64,000 bases of DNA from Hymenobacter siberiensis (GTDB lineage Bacteria > Bacteroidota > Bacteroidia > Cytophagales > Hymenobacteraceae), in contig NZ_JAHLZZ010000001.1 of the NCBI RefSeq assembly GCF_018967845.1, forward strand, positions 3,596,001 through 3,660,000, in the 5' to 3' direction. The notes under the pieces are model-generated. The model saw only the letters and a program-made list of their open reading frames with translations. It was not told the DNA's origin and ran no database searches. The position numbers and the translations under genes were made by a program. How positions within the stretch are numbered: position 1 is the stretch's first letter; each line of letters opens with the position of its first letter. Of the stretch, positions 7,083-16,591 are shown piece after piece.

Positions 7083-8402
7083 ATGAAAATCTCATTTGAG
7101 TTGCGGAATGACAAACAGGATAAGACGGGCACGGTGCCCATCTATGTAGTGGCTTGTTTTGACGGGGTGCGGCTGCGCTGCTCGACGAAGGAGCGGTGCG
7201 AGCCCCGGCAGTGGAACGAGAAGGAACAGGAGTTTCGGCGGTCGTTTCCGGGCTACACCTCGGCCAACCTGGGGCTAGTGGCCCTGGTGCGGCGGCTGGA
7301 GGACAAGTACCGGGAGCTGCGGACGGCGAACGTGGCACCGAACGTGACCCTGATGCGCGAGGTGGTGAATCCGGTGATTGTGGTGGTGAAGGAAGAGCCT
7401 ACGCTCGTGGCCCGGTTCGCGGAGTTTCGGGACGTGCTGGCTGGGCGGGGGTATGCCTTTCACACGCTGCGGCACTACAAAACGGCGTGTAACCACTTGG
7501 AGACGTTTTTGGAGAAGACGCGGCGCAAGGGTTTGCTGCTGGCCGGCTACACTTCGGCGGTGCACGACGACTACGTGAGCCACTTGCGGACGGTATGCGG
7601 CTTATCGGCCAACGGGGTGTATACGTTGCTGAAGGACTTGAAGACGTTTTTGCGGCATGCGCAGGACGAGCGGGGGCTGACGCTGGGGCTAGAATTGAAG
7701 CGGCTGGAAGTGAAGTACACGGACCAGGCAAAAACGTATCTGACCGGGGCCGACCTGGCGGCGCTGGTGGCGGTGAAGCTCTCGAAGACGTTGGAGCCGG
7801 CGCGGGACGTGTTCTTATTTTGCTGCTACACGGGCCTGCGCTACTCGGACGTGGCGGCGCTGCACGCCGGCAACCTGCACTTGCTGGGGGCCAATGGCGA
7901 CGGGGACCGGGTGCTTCGGCTGATACAAACCAAGACGCGGGCCACGGTAAGCATCTACCTGAGCAAGCTGGCGGCTGAAATACTGGACCGGTACGCGACG
8001 CCCGAACGGCAATTTGACGGGGCGCGGCTGCTGCCGGTGCTGGCCAACCAGCCGATGAATCGGTATTTGAAGAAAATAACGCAGCTGGCGGGGTTGTCGC
8101 GGCCGGTGGAAGTGGTGAGTACAGCCGGCGGACAAGTGGTAAAAACGGCGGTGCCGTTGCACGAGCTGGTGACGATGCACACGGCCCGCCACACGTTTGC
8201 GGTGCAAAGCCTACTGCGGGGCATGCCGGTGACGGTGTTGCAGCGGGTGATGGGCCACGCCAAGATTCAGAATACGATGCGCTACGCGCAGGTGGTGGAA
8301 GAACTTCAGCACCAAGCCATGCGAGCGGCTTGGGATGGGCCGGCCATGGCGGTGACCAGCACCACCTTAGACGGGGCGGTTTGCACGGTAATGGCCGCTT
8401 AA
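7083..8402 (+). CDS. Bacteroidota-type tyrosine recombinase (integrase)
   Basis: The product has 439 residues. The N-terminal 90 residues resemble the arm-binding domain typical of Bacteroidota integrases, followed by a SAM-like core-binding domain. The catalytic domain shows R253 (CYTGLRYSDV), H366xxR369 (HTARHTF), H392 (VMGHAKIQNT) and Y401 (MRYAQV), so it looks active. ATG 7083 is preferred over upstream codons because the domain begins immediately (MKISFELRNDK), and an earlier start would run into the terminator. It would insert and excise the element. No matching att pair could be identified in the window. Confidence 0.9.
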   Translation: MKISFELRNDKQDKTGTVPIYVVACFDGVRLRCSTKERCEPRQWNEKEQEFRRSFPGYTSANLGLVALVRRLEDKYRELRTANVAPNVTLMREVVNPVIVVVKEEPTLVARFAEFRDVLAGRGYAFHTLRHYKTACNHLETFLEKTRRKGLLLAGYTSAVHDDYVSHLRTVCGLSANGVYTLLKDLKTFLRHAQDERGLTLGLELKRLEVKYTDQAKTYLTGADLAALVAVKLSKTLEPARDVFLFCCYTGLRYSDVAALHAGNLHLLGANGDGDRVLRLIQTKTRATVSIYLSKLAAEILDRYATPERQFDGARLLPVLANQPMNRYLKKITQLAGLSRPVEVVSTAGGQVVKTAVPLHELVTMHTARHTFAVQSLLRGMPVTVLQRVMGHAKIQNTMRYAQVVEELQHQAMRAAWDGPAMAVTSTTLDGAVCTVMAA

Positions 8403-8433
8403 TTCAAAGTTAGATTTTGAATTAGAACCAGAT

Positions 8434-8488
8434 GAGTAACTTGGCAGCCTGCAATACAAATTTTATATTGCAGACTGCCAAGTTACTC
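8434..8488. repeat. 22-base inverted repeat between recombinase and helicase genes
   Basis: Arms at 8434-8455 and 8467-8488 are complementary with a single mismatch around an 11-base AT-rich loop. No T tract follows, so it is not a normal terminator. It lies 32 bases after the recombinase stop and just before the likely start of the helicase gene. It could be a recombinase site or a control hairpin for the helicase operon. Confidence 0.75.
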
Positions 8489-8506
8489 GTCTCTTTACCC
8501 CCTATT

Positions 8507-11500
8507 ATGCAATTACAAGCGGGTTATTTTATTGAAGAATTAGAGTCCATACTACTTGAAGGAGCAACTACTAACAGCAAACAGGCTAAGACAGAATTAC
8601 AAAGTCTACTTCATGAGCTATCGTGGTTTGAGGTGCACGGCAGCACCTCATTCAACGCTGCAGCCCCTGAATACGATGCTGTAGCCCCCTATGCTGTCTG
8701 GACCGTGGCGGCCAATCTGATGATGCGTGGACTACCGACCCGGGCCCCGCTAAGCCTGGCGGCTGCAATACTTTCGGAAAACTGGCCGGCTAAGACAAAC
8801 TGGCTCAATGAGTCTGGTCAACTAGATTTCGATACAATTGATGAGCATAAACAAGGAAGCCTGCGGTTTATCCTGCCTGATATTGACGACCGAGCCAAAG
8901 AGGCTAGGCTACTCTGGCGGGCTCTGCATCCCCTCGACCCAAGGCTTCAACCAGGTCCAGCCTTAAATCGGCAGATAGGGCTCTGGCGTACCGATGGATT
9001 ACTTGACAGCAAAGCGGAGCAGGACTTCGCCGCGCTACTGTTACCCGACCAAGGCGGCGATGCGTACTTAACGCAGCTGCTTCGCCCCCAAACCCAGCTC
9101 TCTGGGCTATTGGATTGGAGCGCCAACGAGGTCGAACACCTGCGCAAGGAGAAAGAGGTACGGCTCGGTGATTTCGTGGCTCAGGCAGCCGATTTCACCA
9201 TTGCCTTTCCTTATCCATGGCAACCCGACAATGCCGGATTGAAACCGGAGGGCAGCCGATATATGTGGCCCAACCGGGTTGCGGGCGTAGTGCTGGAAGT
9301 GGACGGTCCGCATCATAACGAGGATGCGCAAGCGCAAAAGGATAATCGACGCGACAGTGCGGCCCTGGCCGCTAGCTGGTTTCCGATACGTCTGCCAGTG
9401 GCAGACAATGGATTTGCCGACGCCACGCATCGTATGGCTCCCCTTCGCGAAGTCGTGAGCGAACACCCGTATTTTGCCCAGCTCAGCGCTAATTATCACG
9501 AGTCGTTACTACAAACAGTTGAAGGCCTATCTGCCTTGCAACTCACGTTAGGGCCTTTAGCAGTGGCCCGGGTGCAACGCACCCTATTGGAGGCGCTGAT
9601 GAACGGCACCATCTCTCCCCAGAGATTACCCACCACTGCTGGAGACTCAACCCGGCCACTACGCCTGGCTGTCATCGAACGTGACGTGCCTTGCGCGCAG
9701 CAAGGGGTTGCCTTACTACTGGAGCTGCTTGAAAGGCTTTATAAGCTGGAAGGAAAGCTACGAGTGGTGCCAACCATCGAGCTTCACATCTTTCCTACTG
9801 CGGAATTTTCCCAGCCAACGAAGCTAACCCATCCGGGGACTATCGTCATGGAGCCCGGTATTGCGCCGAATACCGACGATGGGTACGATTTACTACTCGA
9901 TGTATCGGTTTTGCAACGCCCTGGTTTCTCGCAGGCCCCTGTGCTCGTCGGAACTAAGAGCCTGACAATACGCACGGCCCACAGTGCCCGCCGGGCTCGC
10001 CGCTTCCGCTCGGCTCCGCTAATTGAGTACCCTCCGCTGGTAGACTACGACCCGGCCAATGAGTCGTACATAGCGAATACGAATGAGCAAAAGGAACGGT
10101 GCCGTATTCTGGAATCCCTGGTGCAGGATATCTTTCGTAAGCGGGCTCTGCGACAGGGCCAGCTCCCGATTATCAGCCGGGGCCTGCAGGGGAAAAGCGT
10201 TCTGGGCCTATTACCAACGGGCGGTGGCAAATCTCTCACCTTTCAGTTGGCAGTGCTGCTACAGCCTGGCGTTGCTCTTGTTGTAACGCCTATTAAATCA
10301 TTGATGCAGGACCAGTACGAAGGCCTGGTCCGCAACTGGATAGATGGTGTCACTTACCTCAATAGCTCAGTTATTGGGCGTCAACTAAAAGACTACCGGC
10401 TTCGCCAGTTGCGCGAGGGAGAACTACTGTTCCTCTTCGTATCACCTGAACGCCTAGTTATTAAGGAGGACTTCCGAGACCATCTTGTTACGATGAGTAA
10501 ACCAACCCCGCGAGTGGGCTCTACGCGAGTGGGCTTTACATACTGCGTGATTGACGAAGCGCACTGCGTATCGGAATGGGGACACGACTTCCGCACGCCC
10601 TACCTGAAGCTAGGCGAGAATGCCCGACGCTTTTGCGGCACCTATTCCGGAAAAGAAGTGCCCCTATATGGACTCACCGCCACGGCCTCGTTTGATGTGC
10701 TAGCCGACGTGCAACGGGAGTTACATCTGGATGAAGACCAGTCGGCAATTATTCGCACGGCAACCATGGCCCGGCCCGAGCTACATGTGCGAATAGTGCC
10801 GGTAATGAATCATACAGGGGAAGAGGAAGAAGAGCAAGTAAGAGTAAACAGTAAGGACGTTGGCAACGCTAAGCACGAGCGTTTAGAAAAACTATTGGCT
10901 GAGGTGCCCGCTGCCTTGCTCGCGTTGAATGGGCAGCCATCCTTTATTCCGGTTGCTGATGAGTCGCGCGAAAAGGACTCTGTGCCTCCATTTATGCCTC
11001 CACCCCCCTTTGCGGCATGGCCAGCAGGGTTCTATGCGCCAACCCCTGGCACCAACAAACTGGCGCAGGCGGGACTCATTTTTTGCCCGCACAAGAAGGG
11101 AGTAATTGGAGTCCGGCAAGTACACACGAACTTGGAGGAGCTCAGCAAGAAAGGTCTGAAACTGGAAACAGGCTACTTTATGGGCTCCGATGATGACAGC
11201 GTCACAAAAGATGACGACCAATTGAATATGCAGATAATGCAGACGCAGTTTGTCAATAGCGAGCTAAATGTGATGGTCGCCACCAAAGCCTTTGGTATGG
11301 GAATCGACAAGCCCAACGTGCGATTTACCGTGCACTACGGATTTCCTGGCTCCATTGAAAGCTTTGTGCAGGAAGCAGGCCGAGCCGGGCGCGACCGGGC
11401 AGTTGCGCTCAATTACATTCTCTACCATCCCACGGTAGATTTCGACACGAACAATTTCTTTTTCGAGCGCTCATTCAAAGCCCGTAACCAGGAAGTGCAG

Positions 11501-13039
11501 GTACTACACGAGCTGCTGACCCTAATTACCTTTCCTTCGCGGGAGTGCAGCGCGCTCAATGCCCTTTTAAGCGAAGCCTTCCCGGAAAAGGAAATTACTG
11601 CGCGGCTCTATACCCGGAAAGGAGCAAAAAGTCCCGAAGCCCTCTACCTGCAAACTGCCGAGGGCGCAAAGTATGGTCGGATAGTTGTTTCAAACCCCCA
11701 AAGTCTACTAGGCTACATCGAAGACAAGGAACCAGCGGCTGACTCTGCGTTATTAAAAAGAGTAGTTAATACCGCCGTTAGTTTTTTAATGAGCTTACCA
11801 GCGGAGGCCCGTAGCACATCTGAAGCGTTGGTGGAGGCACTGGGCGGCGGAGTAGCTCCCGGCAGCGTCGAGGGTATTCTTCCGCGATTGGAACGCGTTA
11901 AGGATGGTGAGAAACCCGGTGAGTTAGTCATCGGCTTTGGCAACGGTACCATTTGGGAGCTCTGTGAAGATGCAGCCAGATTTAACGTCCATTTTACTGA
12001 GAAGGCGCTTGAGCAGCATGCCGGTGCTACTAGTGGGGCTAGTTTTGCCAATGCTGCTGGCCGGGATATTACCGGTCCAACTGGTCAGCGGGGTATGCCT
12101 GCCGAGTTAGTTAAACTATTCGTTAAAAAACACGACCGGATACGACTTGAAGCTGATACCGCCCGCGCTATTCACCGGCTTTGCTTGCTGGGAGTTATTG
12201 AAGACTACACCATCCAATACACCAAAAAAATATTCAGTGTAGTGCTGGCGCCCAAGCAAACGCCCGAGGAGCTGCGCTACACTTTTCAACGGTATCTGGC
12301 CCGATATACCACCCCGGAGAGCGCCAAAGCTCAGGCGCAGGCCGTTGTAGAAAACCAAAAAGAAAATAGCCTCATTGAAAAATACATCGGAGCGCTACTC
12401 GTTTTCAATGATACCGAAATCAGGGCGAAGCGGGAGCGGTCAATTATTGAAATGGGAGCAGCGTGCGACGCGGGCTTAAATCCCGATGAAAATCTAAGCG
12501 AGTACTTCGACCTATATTTCAATTCGAAGTACGCCCGAATTCAATATCTACCAACCGATACACAACAAGGCAAATACTTCGACCAAGACCTTGTTTGGAA
12601 ATACCTGGATTTCATGGTGAGACCACCAGACAATACAGGAAAGGAACGTGACAATATCAAGCACCTGCGTGGGGCCTGCTCCCGCCTGCTTGCTGCCTCA
12701 CCGCACAATGGTGCCTTCCTTCTTTTGGGTGCCTTCTCAACGCTGTTTCTTGAACTAACCAAGCACCCAGAAGACCGGGTGGAATCATTGATTGCGTCAG
12801 CCCAGAAACAATTATTCGACGGGTTTTTGAGCTACGATAAATTGGGTACCATGACGCTCACGGAGTTGGTGGCTTTTGTGCAAAAATTCGCCAAGGAAAC
12901 CGGGCGCTACGACACAAGCATCGGAGACTATGTAACGGCTAACATAGAAGAGCCCTTACAGCTCCAACTACACACCCGCTGGTTAACGGACTTCACCACC
13001 CGCTTCTGCGATATTTCAACATCACCTACGCTCGCGTAG
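8507..13039 (+). CDS. nuclease-RecQ helicase fusion, candidate defence protein
   Basis: The product has 1510 residues. Around residues 258-300 it carries LEVDGPHH (E264, D266, H270) followed by DNRRDSAALAASWFPIRLPV, the pattern of Vsr/DUF559-like PD-(D/E)XK nucleases. The RecQ-like helicase core follows: Walker A LPTGGGKS (K575), DEAH box at 683-686 within VIDEAHCVSEWGHDFR, TKAFGMGIDKPNVRF and QEAGRAGRDRA. About 450 further residues (helical, perhaps including a winged helix) have no motif I know. I chose ATG 8507; an in-frame ATG at 8432 would place the 22-base inverted repeat inside the gene. It is 13 bases from the next gene. Base composition is lower in GC than its neighbours, which suggests transfer. 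I infer a role in anti-phage defence. Confidence 0.85.
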   Translation: MQLQAGYFIEELESILLEGATTNSKQAKTELQSLLHELSWFEVHGSTSFNAAAPEYDAVAPYAVWTVAANLMMRGLPTRAPLSLAAAILSENWPAKTNWLNESGQLDFDTIDEHKQGSLRFILPDIDDRAKEARLLWRALHPLDPRLQPGPALNRQIGLWRTDGLLDSKAEQDFAALLLPDQGGDAYLTQLLRPQTQLSGLLDWSANEVEHLRKEKEVRLGDFVAQAADFTIAFPYPWQPDNAGLKPEGSRYMWPNRVAGVVLEVDGPHHNEDAQAQKDNRRDSAALAASWFPIRLPVADNGFADATHRMAPLREVVSEHPYFAQLSANYHESLLQTVEGLSALQLTLGPLAVARVQRTLLEALMNGTISPQRLPTTAGDSTRPLRLAVIERDVPCAQQGVALLLELLERLYKLEGKLRVVPTIELHIFPTAEFSQPTKLTHPGTIVMEPGIAPNTDDGYDLLLDVSVLQRPGFSQAPVLVGTKSLTIRTAHSARRARRFRSAPLIEYPPLVDYDPANESYIANTNEQKERCRILESLVQDIFRKRALRQGQLPIISRGLQGKSVLGLLPTGGGKSLTFQLAVLLQPGVALVVTPIKSLMQDQYEGLVRNWIDGVTYLNSSVIGRQLKDYRLRQLREGELLFLFVSPERLVIKEDFRDHLVTMSKPTPRVGSTRVGFTYCVIDEAHCVSEWGHDFRTPYLKLGENARRFCGTYSGKEVPLYGLTATASFDVLADVQRELHLDEDQSAIIRTATMARPELHVRIVPVMNHTGEEEEEQVRVNSKDVGNAKHERLEKLLAEVPAALLALNGQPSFIPVADESREKDSVPPFMPPPPFAAWPAGFYAPTPGTNKLAQAGLIFCPHKKGVIGVRQVHTNLEELSKKGLKLETGYFMGSDDDSVTKDDDQLNMQIMQTQFVNSELNVMVATKAFGMGIDKPNVRFTVHYGFPGSIESFVQEAGRAGRDRAVALNYILYHPTVDFDTNNFFFERSFKARNQEVQVLHELLTLITFPSRECSALNALLSEAFPEKEITARLYTRKGAKSPEALYLQTAEGAKYGRIVVSNPQSLLGYIEDKEPAADSALLKRVVNTAVSFLMSLPAEARSTSEALVEALGGGVAPGSVEGILPRLERVKDGEKPGELVIGFGNGTIWELCEDAARFNVHFTEKALEQHAGATSGASFANAAGRDITGPTGQRGMPAELVKLFVKKHDRIRLEADTARAIHRLCLLGVIEDYTIQYTKKIFSVVLAPKQTPEELRYTFQRYLARYTTPESAKAQAQAVVENQKENSLIEKYIGALLVFNDTEIRAKRERSIIEMGAACDAGLNPDENLSEYFDLYFNSKYARIQYLPTDTQQGKYFDQDLVWKYLDFMVRPPDNTGKERDNIKHLRGACSRLLAASPHNGAFLLLGAFSTLFLELTKHPEDRVESLIASAQKQLFDGFLSYDKLGTMTLTELVAFVQKFAKETGRYDTSIGDYVTANIEEPLQLQLHTRWLTDFTTRFCDISTSPTLA

Positions 13040-13131
13040 TAACCCCCTTTCAATGTCAACTGCATTTACCGCTGCCCTACCACTGCTTGAAGAGCTTAAA
13101 GAGAAGCTGGGCAAATTAGATACTGCCACTA

Positions 13132-13969
13132 GAGCGTGAGGACAATCAAAGATTTATCTATTTACCTAAGCCAATCTAGCGTAGCACCAATATGCCAAAA
13201 GGCGAGGAAGGAAACGGCGGTTTTTTCGTAGCGGGTGGCTAGGCGGCGGTATTGCTTGAGGCGGCCAAAAAAGCGCTCGACTTTGTTGCGGTCGCGGTAG
13301 GTTTCTTCGTCCATTGCCAAGGGTTCTACCCGGTTAGGATGGCTGGGAATGACGGCTTCGATGCCCTTTTCGGTGCAATAGGCGCGGGTCGCGTCGCTGT
13401 CGTAAGCCGTGTCGGCCAGCACTTTGCCCGGCTGCAGGTCCGCCAGCAAGGGCAGCGCCTGCGGGCTGTCGCCCGCCTGGCCTTCGGTCGCAATCAGCCG
13501 CACGGCGTTGCCCAGCGACTCCACGCAGGCGTGAATTTTGGTGCCGATGCCCCCGCGGCTGCGTCCGAGGCACTCGGTGGCGGCGGTACTTTTTTTTGGC
13601 CTGCTGAATGCTGGTGCGCCCGCACGACGGTCGAATCGAGCATGACCCAGTCCAGTTCGGGGGCTTGCAGGGCCTGGAAGGCCCGCTCCCAAACCCCTTT
13701 GGTCGCCATACGCCGGAAGCGCTTGCACACGGTGTTGAATTTGCCGAAGCGTTCGGGTAGGTCGGCCCACGGGCAGCCGGTGCGCATTATCCACACGACC
13801 GCGTTGAAAAACAAGCGGTTGTCTTTGCCCGTTACCCCGCAATCAGTGGCTTTGCCCGACAAAAGGGGGCTCACCGCCAGCCATTGAGCATCGCTAATCT
13901 CATGTCTTCGCATAAATAATTTCTTCGTTATAAACGATTGCCAAAGCAAAGGTAATTGTCCTCACGCTC
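13132..13969 (-). mobile_element. IS5-family insertion sequence, 838 bp
   Basis: The terminal inverted repeat GAGCGTGAGGACAAT lies at 13132-13146 with its complement at 13955-13969. The target site TA is duplicated at 13130-13131 and 13970-13971. The element carries a two-frame IS5-type transposase on the minus strand. The intact ends and duplication suggest a recent insertion. Confidence 0.9.
13162..13913 (-). CDS. IS5-family transposase in two frames joined by -1 frameshift
   Basis: The first frame starts at ATG 13913 (MRRHEISDAQWLAVSPLL) and contains the DUF4096-like N-terminal domain and the first catalytic aspartate in VMLDSTVVRAH. It changes frame at an A8 run near 13594 (minus strand CCAAAAAAAAGT). 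The second frame gives GRSRGGIGTKIHAC, then VLADTAYDSD with the second aspartate, then the E-bearing YRDRNKVERFFGRLKQYRRLATRYEK. A -1 shift on the A run makes a complete DDE enzyme of about 250 residues. This use of poly-A slippage is usual for IS5 relatives. The stop is at 13162. Confidence 0.85.
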
Positions 13970-15015
13970 TAAGGAGATTGAGAAGGCCCACAAGAATTCC
14001 CAGCAAAATCAGCAGGCAGCTTCGGATGCCGTTGACGCCAGCAAGCATGTAGTAGAAGCCCAGCGGGAACTGGTTGAGCAACTAGGCCAGCAGCACCAAG
14101 CCAGCCTTGGAGAGCAGACAAACTTGCTTCAGACCCATTTAGACGACCTTACCCAGCGCACCAGTAGCGAAACAACCCGTCAACTCGGCAGCCTCAAACA
14201 AGCTGGAACTGATGTTCAAGAAGTTATAAACAAGGTTCTTAAGCGACAGCCATTATTACTAGCAGAAATAAGTGAGCAGCACAAGCGCGGTTTGAGCGAA
14301 CAACAGGAAATACTGCATAAGGCTTCGCAGGCCTGGGCAACTTTGCTCGACCAGCAAATGCAGACCGAACTCAAGCTACTGCACCAAGCAATTGAGACTC
14401 TGCAAAAGAATACCCGGAGCCAGCATGATGAGCTAAGTACGGTAACCAATCAGCTGCAAGTGGCCACGGGCCGCATCACGGCATTTGCCGAAGCCATGAA
14501 TGCAGCGAAATTCCTGACCAAGTTGGAGGGTATTGAATCCCGTCAGCAGGAGGTTTTGGGCGGCATCACAGCTGGCAATAAAGCAACGGCAGGTAGTTTC
14601 GGCAAGCTGGAGACTGCAGCAGAGGCTCAAAAGAAGCTGTTCGAATCCGGCTTGCAGGCAATTCGGCAAGAGGCTATAAGCTCATCGAAACAACAGCAGG
14701 CGGACCTTAGCAAGGGACTGGCACAGCTACAAGAAAGCCAACAGAAACAGCAGATTGAGACTCAAACTGCGTTGGATATGATGAACGCACAAAATAAGAA
14801 GTCTGGCCAACAGCAGCTTATTATTCAGGCATTGATACTAGCTGCCTTGGTTGGCTTAATCGTCATGCTTTTTTTACGACCCTGAATTGAGTAGCACCCA
14901 ATTCGTATCAAATATTGCCCGGCCAGAGAGTCCTCTGAGCCGGGCTTTTTTTGTGAAGAATTGCCTTCATGTAGACTTTGAGTACGCTCCGAGGTGCCTT
15001 GGAGTACGGTGTGAG

Positions 15016-15219
15016 TTACCGAGAAGCGAGACTGTTTATAGCTGCGCTCACCTCAGCGGCATCGAGGCCGGTGAGACGGCAAAAGTCCTGCACCGTAACG
15101 AGGGCCCCAGCGGGTTTGCCGGCGGCCTGGCGGGCGCGGCGCACCAAGCGCTTGGCAGCGTCATAGCTGCGGCCGGTGAGGGTCGCTACGTCTTTCGGAT
15201 ACAGGCAGATGCGAGGCAC
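15016..15219 (-). CDS. small conserved protein, possible helix-turn-helix
   Basis: The product has 67 residues, opening with MPRICLYPKDVATLTGRSYDAAKRL and continuing with VRRARQAAGKPAGALVTVQDFCRLTGLDAAEV. The pattern (YPKDV, then TGRS, then a helix rich in arginine, then VxDFCxxTGL) is one I associate with small proteins common in Bacteroidota; its first half could be a helix-turn-helix. No partner gene is evident; it stands alone between the split coiled-coil gene and the DUF6266-like gene. Function is unknown. Confidence 0.6.
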   Translation of the reverse strand: MPRICLYPKDVATLTGRSYDAAKRLVRRARQAAGKPAGALVTVQDFCRLTGLDAAEVSAAINSLASR

Positions 15220-15392
15220 GTGAATTAAGCGGGGTATGAAAGGGCAGACCGGGTTATACGGGGCGTTGCGATAGGATTGTCAAATTTACTTGAAGTATTT
15301 CGGCATTACAAACAGCACCCTGGCTATGAATGCGGGATAGGATGTTGGCCGATATTGGCAAATAGGCGCGTTCGAACAATTTACTTTTCACA

Positions 15393-16139
15393 ATGGCACA
15401 ACAAACTGGTATCTTGGGCCTGCAGGGGATGGTGGGCGGGCTGGTCTTTCGAAAGGATGGCTCAGTTGCGCAAAAGCCGGCCTCGAACAAGGCCAAATTC
15501 ATGAACGCGGCCAGCATGGCACGGACTCGTGAAAACGCCTCGGAATTTGGCTTGGCGGCCAGTTACAGCAAGGTGCTGCGCGACTCGTTGCGCGTGGCCA
15601 TTGCTGCGGCCAGCGACAGCCGCGTGGCCTCGCGCCTCACGGCTACGATGCGGGCCATCGTCGGCCTCGACGACACGAACGACCGGGGCCAGCGCGTGTT
15701 CGACTCGTCCAACTCGGCTCCGCTGCTCGGCTTCAACTTTAACGCGGGCGCGGGCATCGGCCAGACCATGTACTTCCCCTACGAAGTAACGGGGGCCGGC
15801 GCGGACGTGACGATGACCATTCCGGCCCTGAACCCGGTTTCAGACATCGCGGCTCCGCAGGGCACGACCCACTTTGAAGTGGTGTTCGCCGCGTCGTCGC
15901 TGGACATGGAGACACTGACCTACACGAACGGCGTGGTAGCGGCCCCGCTCGGCATCCTAGCGGTGAACAGCGTGGCCCTGGCCAACCAAGCGGTGGTGGC
16001 TAGCTTCCCAACGGCTCCGCCCGCGGCTAATCTGGTGGTGGGCGTGGTGGGCATCAACTTCTACCAGCAGGTGAACGGCAAGTTCTACCCCCTCAACAAC
16101 AACAGCACCAACCCGCTGGCGATTGAGTACGTGGCCTAA
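15393..16139 (+). CDS. DUF6266-like Bacteroidota protein
   Basis: The product has 248 residues. The opening MAQQTGILGLQGMVGGLVFRKDG, followed by ARTRENASEFGLAASYSKVLRDSLR, matches the style of the DUF6266-type family of Bacteroidota: a glycine-rich start, TRENxxEFG, then a helix with R/K. The C-terminal half is beta-rich (MTIPALNPV, HFEVVFAASSLDMETL, LVVGVVGINFYQQVNGKFYPL). Function in this family is unknown; members often sit in mobile or accessory regions. A terminator follows directly. The family assignment is from pattern memory only. Confidence 0.65.
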   Translation: MAQQTGILGLQGMVGGLVFRKDGSVAQKPASNKAKFMNAASMARTRENASEFGLAASYSKVLRDSLRVAIAAASDSRVASRLTATMRAIVGLDDTNDRGQRVFDSSNSAPLLGFNFNAGAGIGQTMYFPYEVTGAGADVTMTIPALNPVSDIAAPQGTTHFEVVFAASSLDMETLTYTNGVVAAPLGILAVNSVALANQAVVASFPTAPPAANLVVGVVGINFYQQVNGKFYPLNNNSTNPLAIEYVA

Positions 16140-16157
16140 GCCGTAGCAAGTGGCACG

Positions 16158-16193
16158 AAACGGCCAGCCATCACCGGCTGGCCGTTTTTTCTT
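16158..16193 (+). terminator. intrinsic terminator after the DUF6266-like gene
   Basis: The stem AAACGGCCAGCC (16158-16169) pairs with GGCTGGCCGTTT (16176-16187) around a 6-base loop and is followed by T residues. Confidence 0.85.
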
Positions 16194-16214
16194 ACCTCAC
16201 CCCCTCTCCTTTCA

Positions 16215-16559
16215 ATGGCACTCACGGGCTATCAGCTGCAGTACAAGCGGCGCATGAAAAAGGCGCTGGCCCTGCGGGCCAAGGCCGACCGGCAGGCCCG
16301 GTTCCTGGTGGCCCGGCTGGCCACGGTGCTGGCGCTGGGCGAAACGGCGGCGGGCCGCATCGAGCGGATTAGCATGCTGTACGGGACCAGCATGAGCTTG
16401 CGCACGGACCTGTTGGACGGCTACCGGCTGGCCGGCACGGCGGTGGCGCTGAATCAGGTGGCGGCGGCCAGCATGGGCGGGGCCCCGGCGGCCGTGTTCG
16501 TCAACCTGCCGGTTAACGCGGGCGGGGTGATGCTGCCGCCCGATGTTGACCTGGATTAA
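16215..16559 (+). CDS. small paralogous protein 1 (114 aa)
   Basis: The product starts MALTGYQLQYKRRMKKALALRAKADRQARFL and shares this opening and its general layout with the next gene, so the two are a tandem duplication. The N-terminal half is a basic, alanine-rich helix. The C-terminus ends in a glycine- and valine-rich segment, VNAGGVMLPPDVD, matched by ANGGQLLPAN in its neighbour. No known domain is seen. It lies 76 bases after the DUF6266-like gene and just past its terminator. Confidence 0.6.
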   Translation: MALTGYQLQYKRRMKKALALRAKADRQARFLVARLATVLALGETAAGRIERISMLYGTSMSLRTDLLDGYRLAGTAVALNQVAAASMGGAPAAVFVNLPVNAGGVMLPPDVDLD

Positions 16560-16591
16560 GTCTTTCTTTTCATTCCAACTCTTCCCTCATT

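Larger units (their letters stand above)
13053..14885 (+). pseudogene. membrane-anchored coiled-coil gene, split by an IS element
   Basis: The gene starts at ATG 13053, 13 bases after the helicase stop, and is broken at codon 27 by the element at 13132-13969. Removing the element and one TA copy joins codon ACT to AAG GAG ATT without loss, giving about 331 residues. The protein is almost entirely coiled coil, rich in Q/E/A/K, and ends with a membrane segment (LIIQALILAALVGLIVMLFL) and RP. It looks like a C-terminally anchored partner of the nuclease-helicase. The downstream part could still be made from an internal start but lacks the N-terminus. Its function is unknown. Confidence 0.8.

Noticed and set aside
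13956..14885. Separate gene starting inside the IS end
   Set aside because: Its first residues come from the IS terminus; the real gene begins at 13053 and is interrupted.
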